From assembly GCA_900769285.1 (NCBI GenBank), contig CAAGGB010000328.1:1-6542 (forward strand): a stretch of 6,542 nt of DNA, in the 5' to 3' direction. This document shows, in pieces, positions 1 through 6,454 of this stretch; position 1 is the stretch's first letter, and each line of letters begins with the position of its first letter. Both the position numbers and the translations under genes were made by a program. This DNA is from Victivallales bacterium (lineage in GTDB: Bacteria; Verrucomicrobiota; Lentisphaeria; Oligosphaerales; Oligosphaeraceae). The notes below the pieces were generated by a model. That model searched no databases, was not told the DNA's origin, and was given only the letters and a program-made list of their open reading frames with translations.

Positions 1-21
1 ACTGTCACCAAACACCCATTC

Positions 22-27
22 AGGAAA
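22..27 (+). promoter_or_regulatory. Ribosome binding site of the pseudopilin gene
   Basis: AGGAAA lies 4 bases (6 from the AGGA core) before the ATG at 32. It supports that start, which also places the prepilin cleavage site at the normal distance from the N-terminus. Confidence 0.6.
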
Positions 28-31
28 CACC

Positions 32-739
32 ATGCGATCCCAGAAGAATTTCACCCTTATCGATCTGCTCGTCGTCATCGCGATCATCGCCATTCCGGCG
101 GCCATGCTGCTGCCGGCGCTGTCGAAGGCCCGCGAGAAGGCGCGCGCCATCTCGTGCGTCAGCCAGCTCAAGCAGATTGGCCTCGGCATGCGGCAGTACC
201 AGGACGACAACAGCGGCCACTTCCACTACTTCAAGTGCACAGGCTCGGGCGACGGCGCGCTGAACGCCGGCTCCTGGGAGGGCGTCGCCAACCTGAGCGC
301 GCCCACCCACGACGAGCTCAAGCGCGAGGTCCACTACTGGGGCATCCTCTACTACCCCTACGTCGGCGAGAAGAAGACGTTCGGCTGCCCCTCCTGCTCC
401 AATCCGGACACCTACGGCACCAACGACACCACCAAGGCCAAGCTGGCCACCTACGGCATCTACGGCGGCATCGAGGGCAAGAGCGAGACGCAGTACACCC
501 GCCCCGCCACGACCATCTTCTGCCATGACTCCTTCGAGCACCGCATGGACACGCTCTCCCACACCGACGGCGGCGCCGACACCCTCGCCTGCATCAAGCA
601 GAAGACCGCCGAGTCTGAAGTCAACGAGTGGTGGCGCCACAACAGAATGTCCAACATCTGCTGGATGGACGGCCACGTCTCCTCGCTCCGCCGCGCCGAA
701 AAGCATCCCCTCGAGATGTACACCACCGGCAACTGGTGA
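32..739 (+). CDS. Type II pseudopilin-like protein with prepilin N-terminus and H-x9-DG motif
   Basis: 235 aa. The N-terminus is a class III (prepilin peptidase) signal: a short basic leader MRSQKN, then FTLIDLLVVIAIIAI and a single hydrophobic helix to about residue 30. The predicted cleavage is before F7. A region rich in Lys and Arg follows (SKAREKAR), then the conserved 'CVSQLKQIGLGMRQY' stretch. Near the C-terminus H203 and D213-G214 form the H-x9-DG motif that defines the prepilin-processing-associated family abundant in Lentisphaerota and Planctomycetota. The mature protein should be anchored in the inner membrane by its N-terminal helix, with the C-terminal domain outside the cytoplasm. 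Its exact role is unknown; relatives are assumed to be pseudopilins or secretion-related surface proteins. Oddities are Asp at mature position +5 (normally Glu), Asn at -1 (classically Gly) and Pro at +16 where Leu is usual. ATG at 32 is supported by AGGAAA just upstream. No pilus assembly genes adjoin it. Confidence 0.9.
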   Translation: MRSQKNFTLIDLLVVIAIIAIPAAMLLPALSKAREKARAISCVSQLKQIGLGMRQYQDDNSGHFHYFKCTGSGDGALNAGSWEGVANLSAPTHDELKREVHYWGILYYPYVGEKKTFGCPSCSNPDTYGTNDTTKAKLATYGIYGGIEGKSETQYTRPATTIFCHDSFEHRMDTLSHTDGGADTLACIKQKTAESEVNEWWRHNRMSNICWMDGHVSSLRRAEKHPLEMYTTGNW

Positions 740-796
740 CGTGCAAGGCTGACTGGCCCACAGGGGCGCAGGCCTCCGGAGCAGCCAGACGCAGCA

Positions 797-824
797 GGCG
801 GCCACGGGAATCCCCGCGGCCGCC
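797..824. terminator. GC hairpin between convergent genes, probable bidirectional terminator
   Basis: GGCGGCC-A-CGGG (797-808) pairs with CCCG-C-GGCCGCC (813-824), interrupted by one A-C mismatch, around the 4-base loop AATC. The stem can extend outward past a bulge through CAG/CTG. It lies between the pseudopilin gene ending at 739 and the formyltransferase gene ending at 915 on the other strand. That position suits transcription termination from both sides. There is no U-tract on either strand, so intrinsic termination is uncertain; it could instead protect the 3' end of the mRNA. Confidence 0.45.
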
Positions 825-883
825 CTGTCGTGCATGTGTATGTGTGCGTCCGGCTTCCGCCGTCCTGCCCCGGCCGCCCTCAA

Positions 884-897
884 CGGCTGGCCAGCCG
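884..897. repeat. 14-bp perfect palindrome downstream of the formyltransferase gene
   Basis: CGGCTGGCCAGCCG is its own reverse complement. As RNA it would give a 5-bp stem with a GGCC loop. It lies 18 bases past the formyltransferase stop codon, so it may act as a 3'-end hairpin for that transcript. No T-run follows it. A protein-binding site is also possible. Confidence 0.35.
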
Positions 898-914
898 AGA
901 CGGACGCGTCGCCC

Positions 915-1823
915 CTACCTCATGCGTGGCTGCTGGGAGCCGTCCTCCTGGTAGACGACGGTCTCGACGGGAAGCCAGCGGTCGCCGTCGTCGGCGCGGT
1001 AGTGGAGCCTGCCGTCCTGGTCGAGGGCGTAGCGTCCGGCGGCGTAGTCCATGACGACGCGCGGGAGGACGACCCAGTCGCCATGGACCTTGAGGGACTC
1101 CTGATTGGCCTTGGCGACGAGCTCGAGGGCGTCGGCGTAGCCGCCCCTTGGGCGCTGGGCGGGCCGTTGGGCGAAGGCGTCGCGGAGTTCCTCGGGGGCG
1201 TGTCCCCGGAGGTCGATGGGGACCTGCCCGGAGACGCCGAGGACGGGGCCGCTGTCCATCTCGCCGCCCTTTCCGGTGTAGGCCTGGGCGATGATGACGC
1301 TGCTGCGGAGGTAGCCAAGTCCGGCGAGGATGGCGCGCTCGATGGGGATGGTGTGGAGCCCGACGAGGAGGCGCTGGCCGTTCTCCGTGTAGGTGAGGTC
1401 GCCGGGATGGACGTTGAGGCAGGGGAAGTCCTCGGTGAGGTTGGTGAGGGGGACGAAGCCGGCGAAGACGGCGAAGTCGAACTCGCAGGGCGCGATAAGG
1501 CGTCGGAGGCCGTCGGTCCAGAGCTGTCGGACCTCCTGCCCCCGCGGGGTGGCGATGGAGACGCGGCGTTCGCCGTGCCGCTCGTAGAAGCGCCGGATGT
1601 CGGAGGCGACGACGGGGATGCCGAAGCGCTGTCCGAGCTCGTGCGCGCGGCTGGTCTCGGGCGCGTCGGTGACGAGGGCGGTGACGGCGACGGGCGGGTC
1701 GTCGAGGTGCGCGAGGCAGTCCAGGACGCGCTCGGCGTTGGTGCCGCTGCCGCTGAGGAAGATGCCGACCTGCGGCTTGCGGTGTCGTTCGTTCATCGTC
1801 AACAAAGGCTTCAGTTCTGACAT
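915..1823 (-). CDS. PurN-like formyltransferase family protein with C-terminal extension
   Basis: 302 aa from ATG at 1823; stop TAG at 915-917. The fold matches glycinamide ribonucleotide (GAR) formyltransferase (PurN family), which uses 10-formyltetrahydrofolate. Visible are the N-terminal substrate-binding loop GIFLSGSGTNAERVL (from G20), 'LVTDAPETSRAHELGQRFGIPV' in place of the PurN second strand-helix, 'FAVFAGFVPLT' before the active site, then N137-V-H139-P and 'GEMDSGPVLG' with D190. N137, H139 and D190 correspond to the catalytic N106, H108 and D144 of E. coli PurN. PurN is about 200-212 aa. Here about 100 extra residues follow the catalytic core, and H139 to D190 is about 15 residues longer than in E. 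coli PurN. I infer an active formyltransferase, but the substrate need not be GAR. The upstream TTG at 1868 is open but less likely. ATG 1796 is another alternative. AGGAAA (1842-1837) is 13 bases before the chosen ATG. Confidence 0.8.
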   Translation of the reverse strand: MSELKPLLTMNERHRKPQVGIFLSGSGTNAERVLDCLAHLDDPPVAVTALVTDAPETSRAHELGQRFGIPVVASDIRRFYERHGERRVSIATPRGQEVRQLWTDGLRRLIAPCEFDFAVFAGFVPLTNLTEDFPCLNVHPGDLTYTENGQRLLVGLHTIPIERAILAGLGYLRSSVIIAQAYTGKGGEMDSGPVLGVSGQVPIDLRGHAPEELRDAFAQRPAQRPRGGYADALELVAKANQESLKVHGDWVVLPRVVMDYAAGRYALDQDGRLHYRADDGDRWLPVETVVYQEDGSQQPRMR

Positions 1824-1958
1824 GCTGTGGACTCGCTTTCCTGATCGTGATCGCTTGTGGCCGGCCAACGGCCCGGGACGGTGCCATTAAAATACACCCT
1901 GGGGCGGACTTTTGCATCTGTCCGCGCCTGACGGGCGCAAAAAAACCCGCCGGGGCAT

Positions 1959-1987
1959 TTGAAAGTTAGGCAATGCCACAACATAGT
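1959..1987 (+). promoter_or_regulatory. Candidate sigma-70-type promoter for the secreted-protein gene
   Basis: TTGAAA at 1959-1964 (5 of 6 to TTGACA) and CATAGT at 1982-1987 (4 of 6 to TATAAT) are separated by 17 bases. This is one of the few AT-richer patches in the window and lies between the divergent genes. Transcription would begin near 1994 and leave a leader of about 120 bases before the gene at 2116. This is a visual match only. Confidence 0.4.
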
Positions 1988-2115
1988 ATGTCATTTACAG
2001 GGATGACGGACCAGGTTCCGCCCCGGGAGCCGTTCCCCGCGGCGGCGACGGCCCCGCCAGCGGCCCTCGCCTCGTCGCCACCACAGCCACCTCGACTAAG
2101 GAAAAGCGTCTGACC

Positions 2116-2649
2116 ATGAAACTCCTCGGCATCAAAGCTATCGTCTGCACCCTCACCCTGCTCCTCTGCGCCGGCTCGGCCCGCGCCGCCGGCATGAATC
2201 CCTTCTCCCGCGAGGGGCGCACCCGCGCCGAGACGCTCATCATCACCGGCAACTTCCGCGAGCCGCGCCTCATCGCCGAGCTCGCCCAGTACCGCACCAA
2301 GCAGCCCATCCTCATCATCGCGCCCGACGGCTACGGCAACCACAGCCTCTTCTTCATGCCCTCAGGCACCAAGCCCATGACCGAGACCGCCGACAACTTC
2401 TCCGGCATCCTCGCGCTCATCAACCCGCGGCGCGTCGTCGTCCTCGGCGGCTCCGACTTCGTCCCCGCCCAGTTCGTCGACATCGCCCAGAAGAAGTTCC
2501 CGGTGATTCTGCTGCCGAACGCGGACATGGAAGTCGTCGCGCACACGCTGGGCGACCTGATGTCCCAGCCGAAGCTGAAGACAGACTTCCTGGACTACCG
2601 CAAGCGCCTGAAGATGGCCGACGAGGCCCTTCATGGCAGCAACGAGTGA
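2116..2649 (+). CDS. Small Sec-exported protein of unrecognised family
   Basis: 177 aa. A clear Sec signal peptide is present: basic start MKLLGIK, hydrophobic core AIVCTLTLLLCAG, and a cleavage site after A24 (A-R-A). C18 is preceded by Leu, so it is not a lipobox. The mature part, about 153 aa, alternates strands and helices: 'AETLIITGNFREPRLIAEL', 'QPILIIAPDG', 'RRVVVLGGSDFVPAQFVDI' and 'FPVILLPNADMEVVAHTLG', with a basic C-terminal helix. The order 'strand-GxNF-helix, PIL strand, VVxLGG-helix, strand' resembles cell-wall-binding repeat 2 (CWB2) domains, but this is a pattern-level resemblance I could not test. The protein probably acts in the periplasm; no catalytic motif is visible. ATG 2116 is chosen because it gives the signal peptide. 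AAGGA at 2098-2102 is 13 bases upstream, rather far. The permease gene follows after 178 bases containing hairpins, so an operon is doubtful. Confidence 0.75.
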   Translation: MKLLGIKAIVCTLTLLLCAGSARAAGMNPFSREGRTRAETLIITGNFREPRLIAELAQYRTKQPILIIAPDGYGNHSLFFMPSGTKPMTETADNFSGILALINPRRVVVLGGSDFVPAQFVDIAQKKFPVILLPNADMEVVAHTLGDLMSQPKLKTDFLDYRKRLKMADEALHGSNE

Positions 2650-2661
2650 GTGCGCGCGTGA

Positions 2662-2681
2662 GCGGACGCGCGGCCGTCCGC
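2662..2681 (+). terminator. Hairpin just after the secreted-protein gene
   Basis: GCGGACG (2662-2668) pairs perfectly with CGTCCGC (2675-2681) around a 6-base loop, starting 12 bases after the stop codon. No T-run follows. It may be part of the 3' end of the transcript together with the larger hairpin at 2714-2748. Hairpins this size also occur by chance in GC-rich DNA. Confidence 0.3.
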
Positions 2682-2713
2682 CGCCCGGGCCCACCTTCGC
2701 CCTGCCCCCGAAA

Positions 2714-2748
2714 GACGCACCGGTTCGGCCAGCCTGAATCGGTGCGTC
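2714..2748 (+). terminator. Strong 13-bp stem-loop between secreted-protein and permease genes
   Basis: GACGCACCGGTTC (2714-2726) pairs with GAATCGGTGCGTC (2736-2748) in 13 base pairs, one of them G-U, around a 9-base loop. Such a long, nearly perfect stem is unlikely by chance. The likeliest role is termination or 3'-end protection of the upstream transcript. The missing U-tract leaves room for a regulatory element in the leader of the permease mRNA, or a dyad bound by a protein. Confidence 0.5.
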
Positions 2749-2816
2749 GCATGAGTGGGGGTGCGCGTCGCCCTTCGTGACCGCCCCCTCCCGTCCTGCC
2801 CTTCCCCTGTCCCCGC

Positions 2817-2820
2817 GGAG
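2817..2820 (+). promoter_or_regulatory. Ribosome binding site deciding the permease start
   Basis: GGAG lies 7 bases before the ATG at 2828. It favours that start over an in-frame GTG at 2777, which would add 17 residues rich in Pro and Arg with no family counterpart. Confidence 0.6.
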
Positions 2821-2827
2821 ACGAACC

Positions 2828-4243
2828 ATGCTCAACACCATCTGCGCCATCGCCAAGAACACCTTCAAGGAATGCCTGCGCGAGCCCATCTACCTGCTCG
2901 TGCTCATCTCCGTCCTCTGCATGATCGGGCTGTTCCCCATCTTCAGCATGTTCGTCTTCCGCGAGCAGGAGAAGCTGGTGACGGACAGCGCGCTGGCGAC
3001 GATCATGCTGTTCGGCTGGGCGCTGGCCATCCTGGTGGCGTCGTTCGCCGTCTCGCGCGAGATCGACAACGGCACGGCGCTGTTGCTGCTCTCGAAGCCG
3101 GTCAACCGCCATGCGTTCATCCTGGGGAAGATACTGGGCATCGTGACGGCGCTGACGGTCTTCTGGCTCATCACCTCGGCGTCGGGTCTCATCGCGCTGC
3201 GCATCGCGGCCGACCAGTTCCGCTTCGACGGCTGGATCATGGCGGCCTACGCGGCGGCCATCCTGCTGTCCTTCCTCATCGCGGGCATCGCCAACTACGT
3301 CTACCAGTCATCGTTCTCGATGGTGACCATCCTCTCGCTGGTCGGGACAATCCTGCTGGTCGGCGTCTTCGCGCAGTTCAAGTACAACGGCGAGACCGAG
3401 TCGTACGGTCTGGCCTGGCACATCCTGCCGGCGATACTGCTGATTCTCTTCTCGCTCATCTGCATGGGCACGCTGGCCACCACGCTCTCGACCCGCTTCG
3501 GCCTCGTCTCCAACCTCCTCATCTGCTGCGTCATCTTCGTCCTCGGGCTCCTCTCCGACTATCTGGTCGGGCGCCATGCCCGCGAGCCCTGGAGCGACTC
3601 CGTCCCCAAGGGCCAGGAGACGCTTTGGATGGCACACTACCGCTTCGCCCCCACCGAGAAGTTCGACGTGGACAAGTGGGACAAGCCCGTCCGCCTCGAC
3701 GGCGAGGACTCGTTCATCCTCTGGACGGCCGCCGACGAGCCCGGCATCCTCCCCAAGGACCTCGGCGACGACCCCGCACCCGCCTGGGAGGACCAGCAGG
3801 GCTGGTGCCGCAACCCCAACGACGTCAAGGGCAAGATCACCTTCATGGCACAGTACAGCCTCTTCGACAAGGCCAACCGCTGGACCGTCACCCGCATCGC
3901 CAACGAGGCGCAGGCCTTCGGCAAGCCCGACTCGCAGAACCTCGACGACGCCTACGACGCCTACGTCTTCCGGCGCTCCTTCGCGCCGCCGCGCACCCCG
4001 GACGGCGGCTCCTACCTCGTCCCCATCCCCACCGGCGGCTCCTACCTGGCCTCCGCCATCTACGCCGTCATCCCCAACTGGCAGCTCTTCTGGATGGCCG
4101 ACGCCCTCGCCGTCAAGATTGACATTCCCTGGGCCTACGTCGCCTGGTCGGCCGCCTACACCGCCCTCTTCACCGCCATGCTCGCCGTCATCGCCATGCT
4201 GCTCTTCGCGCACCGCGAGATCGGCCGGCAGATCATCAGCTAG
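2828..4243 (+). CDS. ABC-2 type transporter permease with large soluble insertion
   Basis: 471 aa, inner-membrane subunit of an ABC transporter. Eight membrane segments can be drawn at about 21-44, 55-76, 100-124, 136-158, 163-182, 195-217, 226-248 and 437-461. The motif 'REIDNGTALLLLSKPVNR' with 'FILGKILG' (77-104) is the typical ABC-2/NosY-type loop between the second and third segments. 'IPNWQLFWMADAL' (415-427), just before the last segment, is also characteristic of this group. Between segment 7 and that motif lies a hydrophilic, acidic, Trp-containing stretch of about 165 residues (about 249-414). By the usual topology it would be extracytoplasmic, and it is much longer than the short loop common there. 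The substrate is unknown. No ATPase gene is visible on either side, so the partner must be encoded elsewhere. The gene ends 81 bases before metG on the same strand, so co-transcription with metG is possible. Confidence 0.85.
   Translation: MLNTICAIAKNTFKECLREPIYLLVLISVLCMIGLFPIFSMFVFREQEKLVTDSALATIMLFGWALAILVASFAVSREIDNGTALLLLSKPVNRHAFILGKILGIVTALTVFWLITSASGLIALRIAADQFRFDGWIMAAYAAAILLSFLIAGIANYVYQSSFSMVTILSLVGTILLVGVFAQFKYNGETESYGLAWHILPAILLILFSLICMGTLATTLSTRFGLVSNLLICCVIFVLGLLSDYLVGRHAREPWSDSVPKGQETLWMAHYRFAPTEKFDVDKWDKPVRLDGEDSFILWTAADEPGILPKDLGDDPAPAWEDQQGWCRNPNDVKGKITFMAQYSLFDKANRWTVTRIANEAQAFGKPDSQNLDDAYDAYVFRRSFAPPRTPDGGSYLVPIPTGGSYLASAIYAVIPNWQLFWMADALAVKIDIPWAYVAWSAAYTALFTAMLAVIAMLLFAHREIGRQIIS
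4003..4047 (+). repeat. 15-bp direct repeat inside the permease gene
   Basis: CGGCGGCTCCTACCT occurs at 4003-4017 and again at 4033-4047, exactly 30 bases apart. In protein it gives GGSYL twice, 10 residues apart, near the end of the soluble insertion. It looks like a small in-frame duplication whose spacer has diverged. Confidence 0.6.
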
Positions 4244-4324
4244 CCGAGGAGCCCGGCGTTTCGACCCGACCGCCTCCGGCTGTTCGCCAAAAGAAATAAT
4301 CACCCCCATCACATAGGCCCCACC

Positions 4325-6289
4325 ATGAGCGACTCGTCCTTCTATATCACCACACCCATCTACTATGTCAACGACGTGCCCCACATCGGGCACGCCTACA
4401 CCACCGTCCTGGCCGACGTCCTGGCGCGCTACCACCGTCTGCTGGGGCAGCCCACGTTCTTCCTCACCGGCACCGACGAGCACGGCCAGAAGGTGCAGAA
4501 GGCGGCGCTCGCCAACGGGCGCACCCCGCAGGAGCACTGCGACCTCCTCGTCACCCGCTTCCAGGAGCTCTGGCATCGCCTCGACATCACCAACGACGAC
4601 TTCATCCGCACGACCCAGCCGCGCCACAAGGAGGTCGTCGCCAAGAACCTGCAGATGCTCTTCGACCGCGGACTCATCTACAGCGCGCCCTACGAGGGCT
4701 GGTACTGCACCCCCTGCGAGCGCTTCTTCACCGAGAAGGACCTCGTGGACGGCGCCTGTCCGGACTGCCACCGCCCCGTCGAGTACCTCAAGGAGAAGAA
4801 CTACTTCTTCCGCATGAGCGCCTACCAGGACTGGCTCATCGAGTACATCGAGACCCATCCGGAGTTCATCCAGCCGGAGAACCGCCGCCAGGAGACGCTC
4901 GGCTTCCTCAAGCACGACAAACTGGACGACCTCTGCGTCTCCCGCCCAAAGTCGCGCCTCGCATGGGGCATCGAGCTGCCCTTTGACCACGACTACGTGA
5001 CCTACGTCTGGTTCGACGCCCTCATCAACTACATCTCCACCATCGGCTATCTGACCGACGACGACACATTCCACAAGTGGTGGCCGGCCACCGTCCAGCT
5101 CATCGGCAAGGACATCCTCCGCCAGCACACGGTCTTCTGGCCCATCATGCTCAAGGCCATGGACCTCCCCCTGCCCAAGACCGTCTTCGCCCACGGCTGG
5201 TGGCTCATCCGCAACAAGGAGAGCGACGAGGACGTCAAGATGTCCAAGTCACTCCACAACGTCGTCAATCCGCTCGACATGGTGGCCAAGTACGGTGTCG
5301 ACGTCTTCCGCTACTACCTGATGGCCGCGATGAACCTGGGCATGGACGCCTCCTTCTCGGAGGAGCTCTTCGTCGAGCGCTCCAACGCCGAGCTGGCCAA
5401 CAACCTCGGCAACCTCGCCTCGCGCGTCGTCTCCATGCTCAACCGCAACTGCGGCGGGCGCATCCCCGCCTTCACCGAGCCCGGCGAGGACGAGCGGGAG
5501 ATGGTCGAGGCCGCCCACGCCGCGGCCGCCTTCATCCCCGAGGCCGTCAACGGCTTCCAGCTTGACCGCGGCATCGCCGCCATCATCAACGCCGCCCGCT
5601 GCGGCAACAAGTACTTCGACGCGATGAAGCCCTGGACGCTCGCCAAGAACGGCGACACGCAGCGCCTCGGCGCCGTCCTCCGCCACACCGCCGAGCTGCT
5701 CCGCATCGTCTCCGGGCTCCTCTACCCCGTCATGCCCGAGAAGATGACCACGCTGCGCCGACAGCTCGGCATCCCCGAAGACCAGCTCGTCCCCAACATC
5801 GAGCGCCTCGCCGTCTGGCGTGGCCTCGCCGACGACGCGCCCGTCGGACAGCCCGCCATCCTCTTCCAGCGCGTCGACCTCGCCGCCGAGAAGGCGTCCG
5901 ACGCCAAGCAGAAGCAGGAAAAGCCCGCCAAGGAGGCCAAACCGCAGCCTCAGGAGACGCCCGTCAACGTCATCTCCATCGAGGACGTCGCCAAGGTACA
6001 GCTCAAGACGGCGCGCGTCACCGCCGCCGAGCGCATCGAGGGCGCCAAGAAGCTCCTCAAGCTCCAGCTCGCCATGGGCGACGAGACGCGGCAGATCGTC
6101 TCCGGCATCGCCGAATACTACCAGCCCGAGGAGCTGGTCGGCAAGACCATCGTCGTCGTGGCCAACCTCAAGCCGGCCGTGCTGCGTGGCGTCGAGTCCG
6201 CCGGTATGCTCCTCGCCGCCAAGCAGGGCAAGACCCTCCGACTCATCACCACCGACGGCGACATCGCCTCCGGCACGCTCATCGGCTGA
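4325..6289 (+). CDS. metG: Methionyl-tRNA synthetase
   Basis: 654 aa, full length and close to the B. subtilis-type enzyme of about 660 aa. It charges tRNA-Met with methionine using ATP in the cytoplasm. It is a class I synthetase: 'FYITTPIYYVNDVPHIGHAY' carries HIGH at residues 20-23, and KMSKS is at 305-309. A single four-cysteine zinc knuckle, C128-x2-C131 and C145-x2-C148, lies in the connective peptide. 'WGIELPFDHDYVTYVWFDAL' marks the catalytic core. The helical anticodon-binding domain follows. A linker rich in Lys, Glu and Gln (about 515-547) then leads to a C-terminal Trbp111/EMAPII-like OB-fold tRNA-binding domain (about 548-654, with 'VVVANLKPAVLRGVESAGM'), which in homologues aids tRNA binding and dimerisation. 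ATG 4325 gives the normal N-terminus, although no good Shine-Dalgarno precedes it. No T-box or other leader is visible in the 81 bases upstream. Confidence 0.98.
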   Translation: MSDSSFYITTPIYYVNDVPHIGHAYTTVLADVLARYHRLLGQPTFFLTGTDEHGQKVQKAALANGRTPQEHCDLLVTRFQELWHRLDITNDDFIRTTQPRHKEVVAKNLQMLFDRGLIYSAPYEGWYCTPCERFFTEKDLVDGACPDCHRPVEYLKEKNYFFRMSAYQDWLIEYIETHPEFIQPENRRQETLGFLKHDKLDDLCVSRPKSRLAWGIELPFDHDYVTYVWFDALINYISTIGYLTDDDTFHKWWPATVQLIGKDILRQHTVFWPIMLKAMDLPLPKTVFAHGWWLIRNKESDEDVKMSKSLHNVVNPLDMVAKYGVDVFRYYLMAAMNLGMDASFSEELFVERSNAELANNLGNLASRVVSMLNRNCGGRIPAFTEPGEDEREMVEAAHAAAAFIPEAVNGFQLDRGIAAIINAARCGNKYFDAMKPWTLAKNGDTQRLGAVLRHTAELLRIVSGLLYPVMPEKMTTLRRQLGIPEDQLVPNIERLAVWRGLADDAPVGQPAILFQRVDLAAEKASDAKQKQEKPAKEAKPQPQETPVNVISIEDVAKVQLKTARVTAAERIEGAKKLLKLQLAMGDETRQIVSGIAEYYQPEELVGKTIVVVANLKPAVLRGVESAGMLLAAKQGKTLRLITTDGDIASGTLIG

Positions 6290-6324
6290 GCCCCCCCCCT
6301 ATCTGAACTGACCAACGGCCATCG

Positions 6325-6366
6325 GGCCCTGCCCTCCCTTCTGCGGACGGCAGGGCCTTTCTTTAT
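6325..6366 (+). terminator. Rho-independent terminator of metG
   Basis: GGCCCTGCC (6325-6333) and GGCAGGGCC (6349-6357) form a perfect 9-bp stem with a 15-base loop, followed directly by TTTCTTTAT. It begins 36 bases after the metG stop codon. It is the only hairpin in the window with a proper T-rich tail. Confidence 0.85.
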
Positions 6367-6383
6367 CCACAAAAGACACAAAA
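6366..6383. repeat. Partial copy of the A-rich intergenic repeat
   Basis: TCCACAAAAGACACAAAA, 18 bases, matches the start of the 57-bp unit from its second base. It then diverges into GAGGAAG. It overlaps the tail of the metG terminator by one base. Confidence 0.7.
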
Positions 6384-6389
6384 GAGGAA

Positions 6390-6446
6390 GTCCACAAAAC
6401 ACACAAAATAAACAAAAGAATAAGACTGTTCGCGGAGGAAGCCTAA
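6390..6446. repeat. 57-bp direct repeat, first full copy
   Basis: The unit begins GTCCACAAAA, continues as an A-rich stretch (ACACAAAATAAACAAAAG), and ends in a GC-richer part, ACTGTTCGCGGAGGAAGCC, then TAA. It matches the copy at 6486-6542 at 56 of 57 positions; the only difference is C at 6400 against G at 6496. It is non-coding as far as can be seen and much more AT-rich than the rest of the window. Confidence 0.9.
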
Positions 6447-6454
6447 CCCTTTCT

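Noticed and set aside
20..883. 287-residue open frame on the - strand under the pseudopilin gene
   Set aside because: Antisense shadow with low-complexity Gly, Val and Ala content. The + strand frame has clear prepilin and H-x9-DG motifs.
834..1820. 328-residue open frame on the + strand opposite the formyltransferase gene
   Set aside because: It is the antisense shadow of a recognised enzyme. Its translation is a low-complexity run of Gly, Val, Asp, Glu and Ala, typical of the complement of a GC-rich gene.
1883..1912. TATTTT on the - strand as the formyltransferase promoter
   Set aside because: The AT-rich patch is suggestive, but the hexamer 16-18 bases upstream does not resemble TTGACA.
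1924..1957. Hairpin GCGCC/GGCGC beside a run of seven A as a terminator
   Set aside because: The T-run on the - strand comes before, not after, this stem. The stem on its other side is only about 3 bp, and no gene would need a terminator in that direction.
2149..2169. Lipoprotein signal at C18 of the secreted protein
   Set aside because: The residues before the Cys are Leu-Leu-Leu. A lipobox needs Gly, Ala or Ser at -1, and an A-R-A signal peptidase I site follows.
4295..4300. AATAAT as a -10 element for a metG promoter
   Set aside because: No -35-like hexamer lies at a suitable distance, so a single AT-rich hexamer is not enough.
3308..5194. 628-residue open frame on the - strand under the permease and metG
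   Set aside because: It crosses two recognised genes and their gap. Its composition is almost all Val, Gly, Glu, Asp, Ala and Leu, with no domain.
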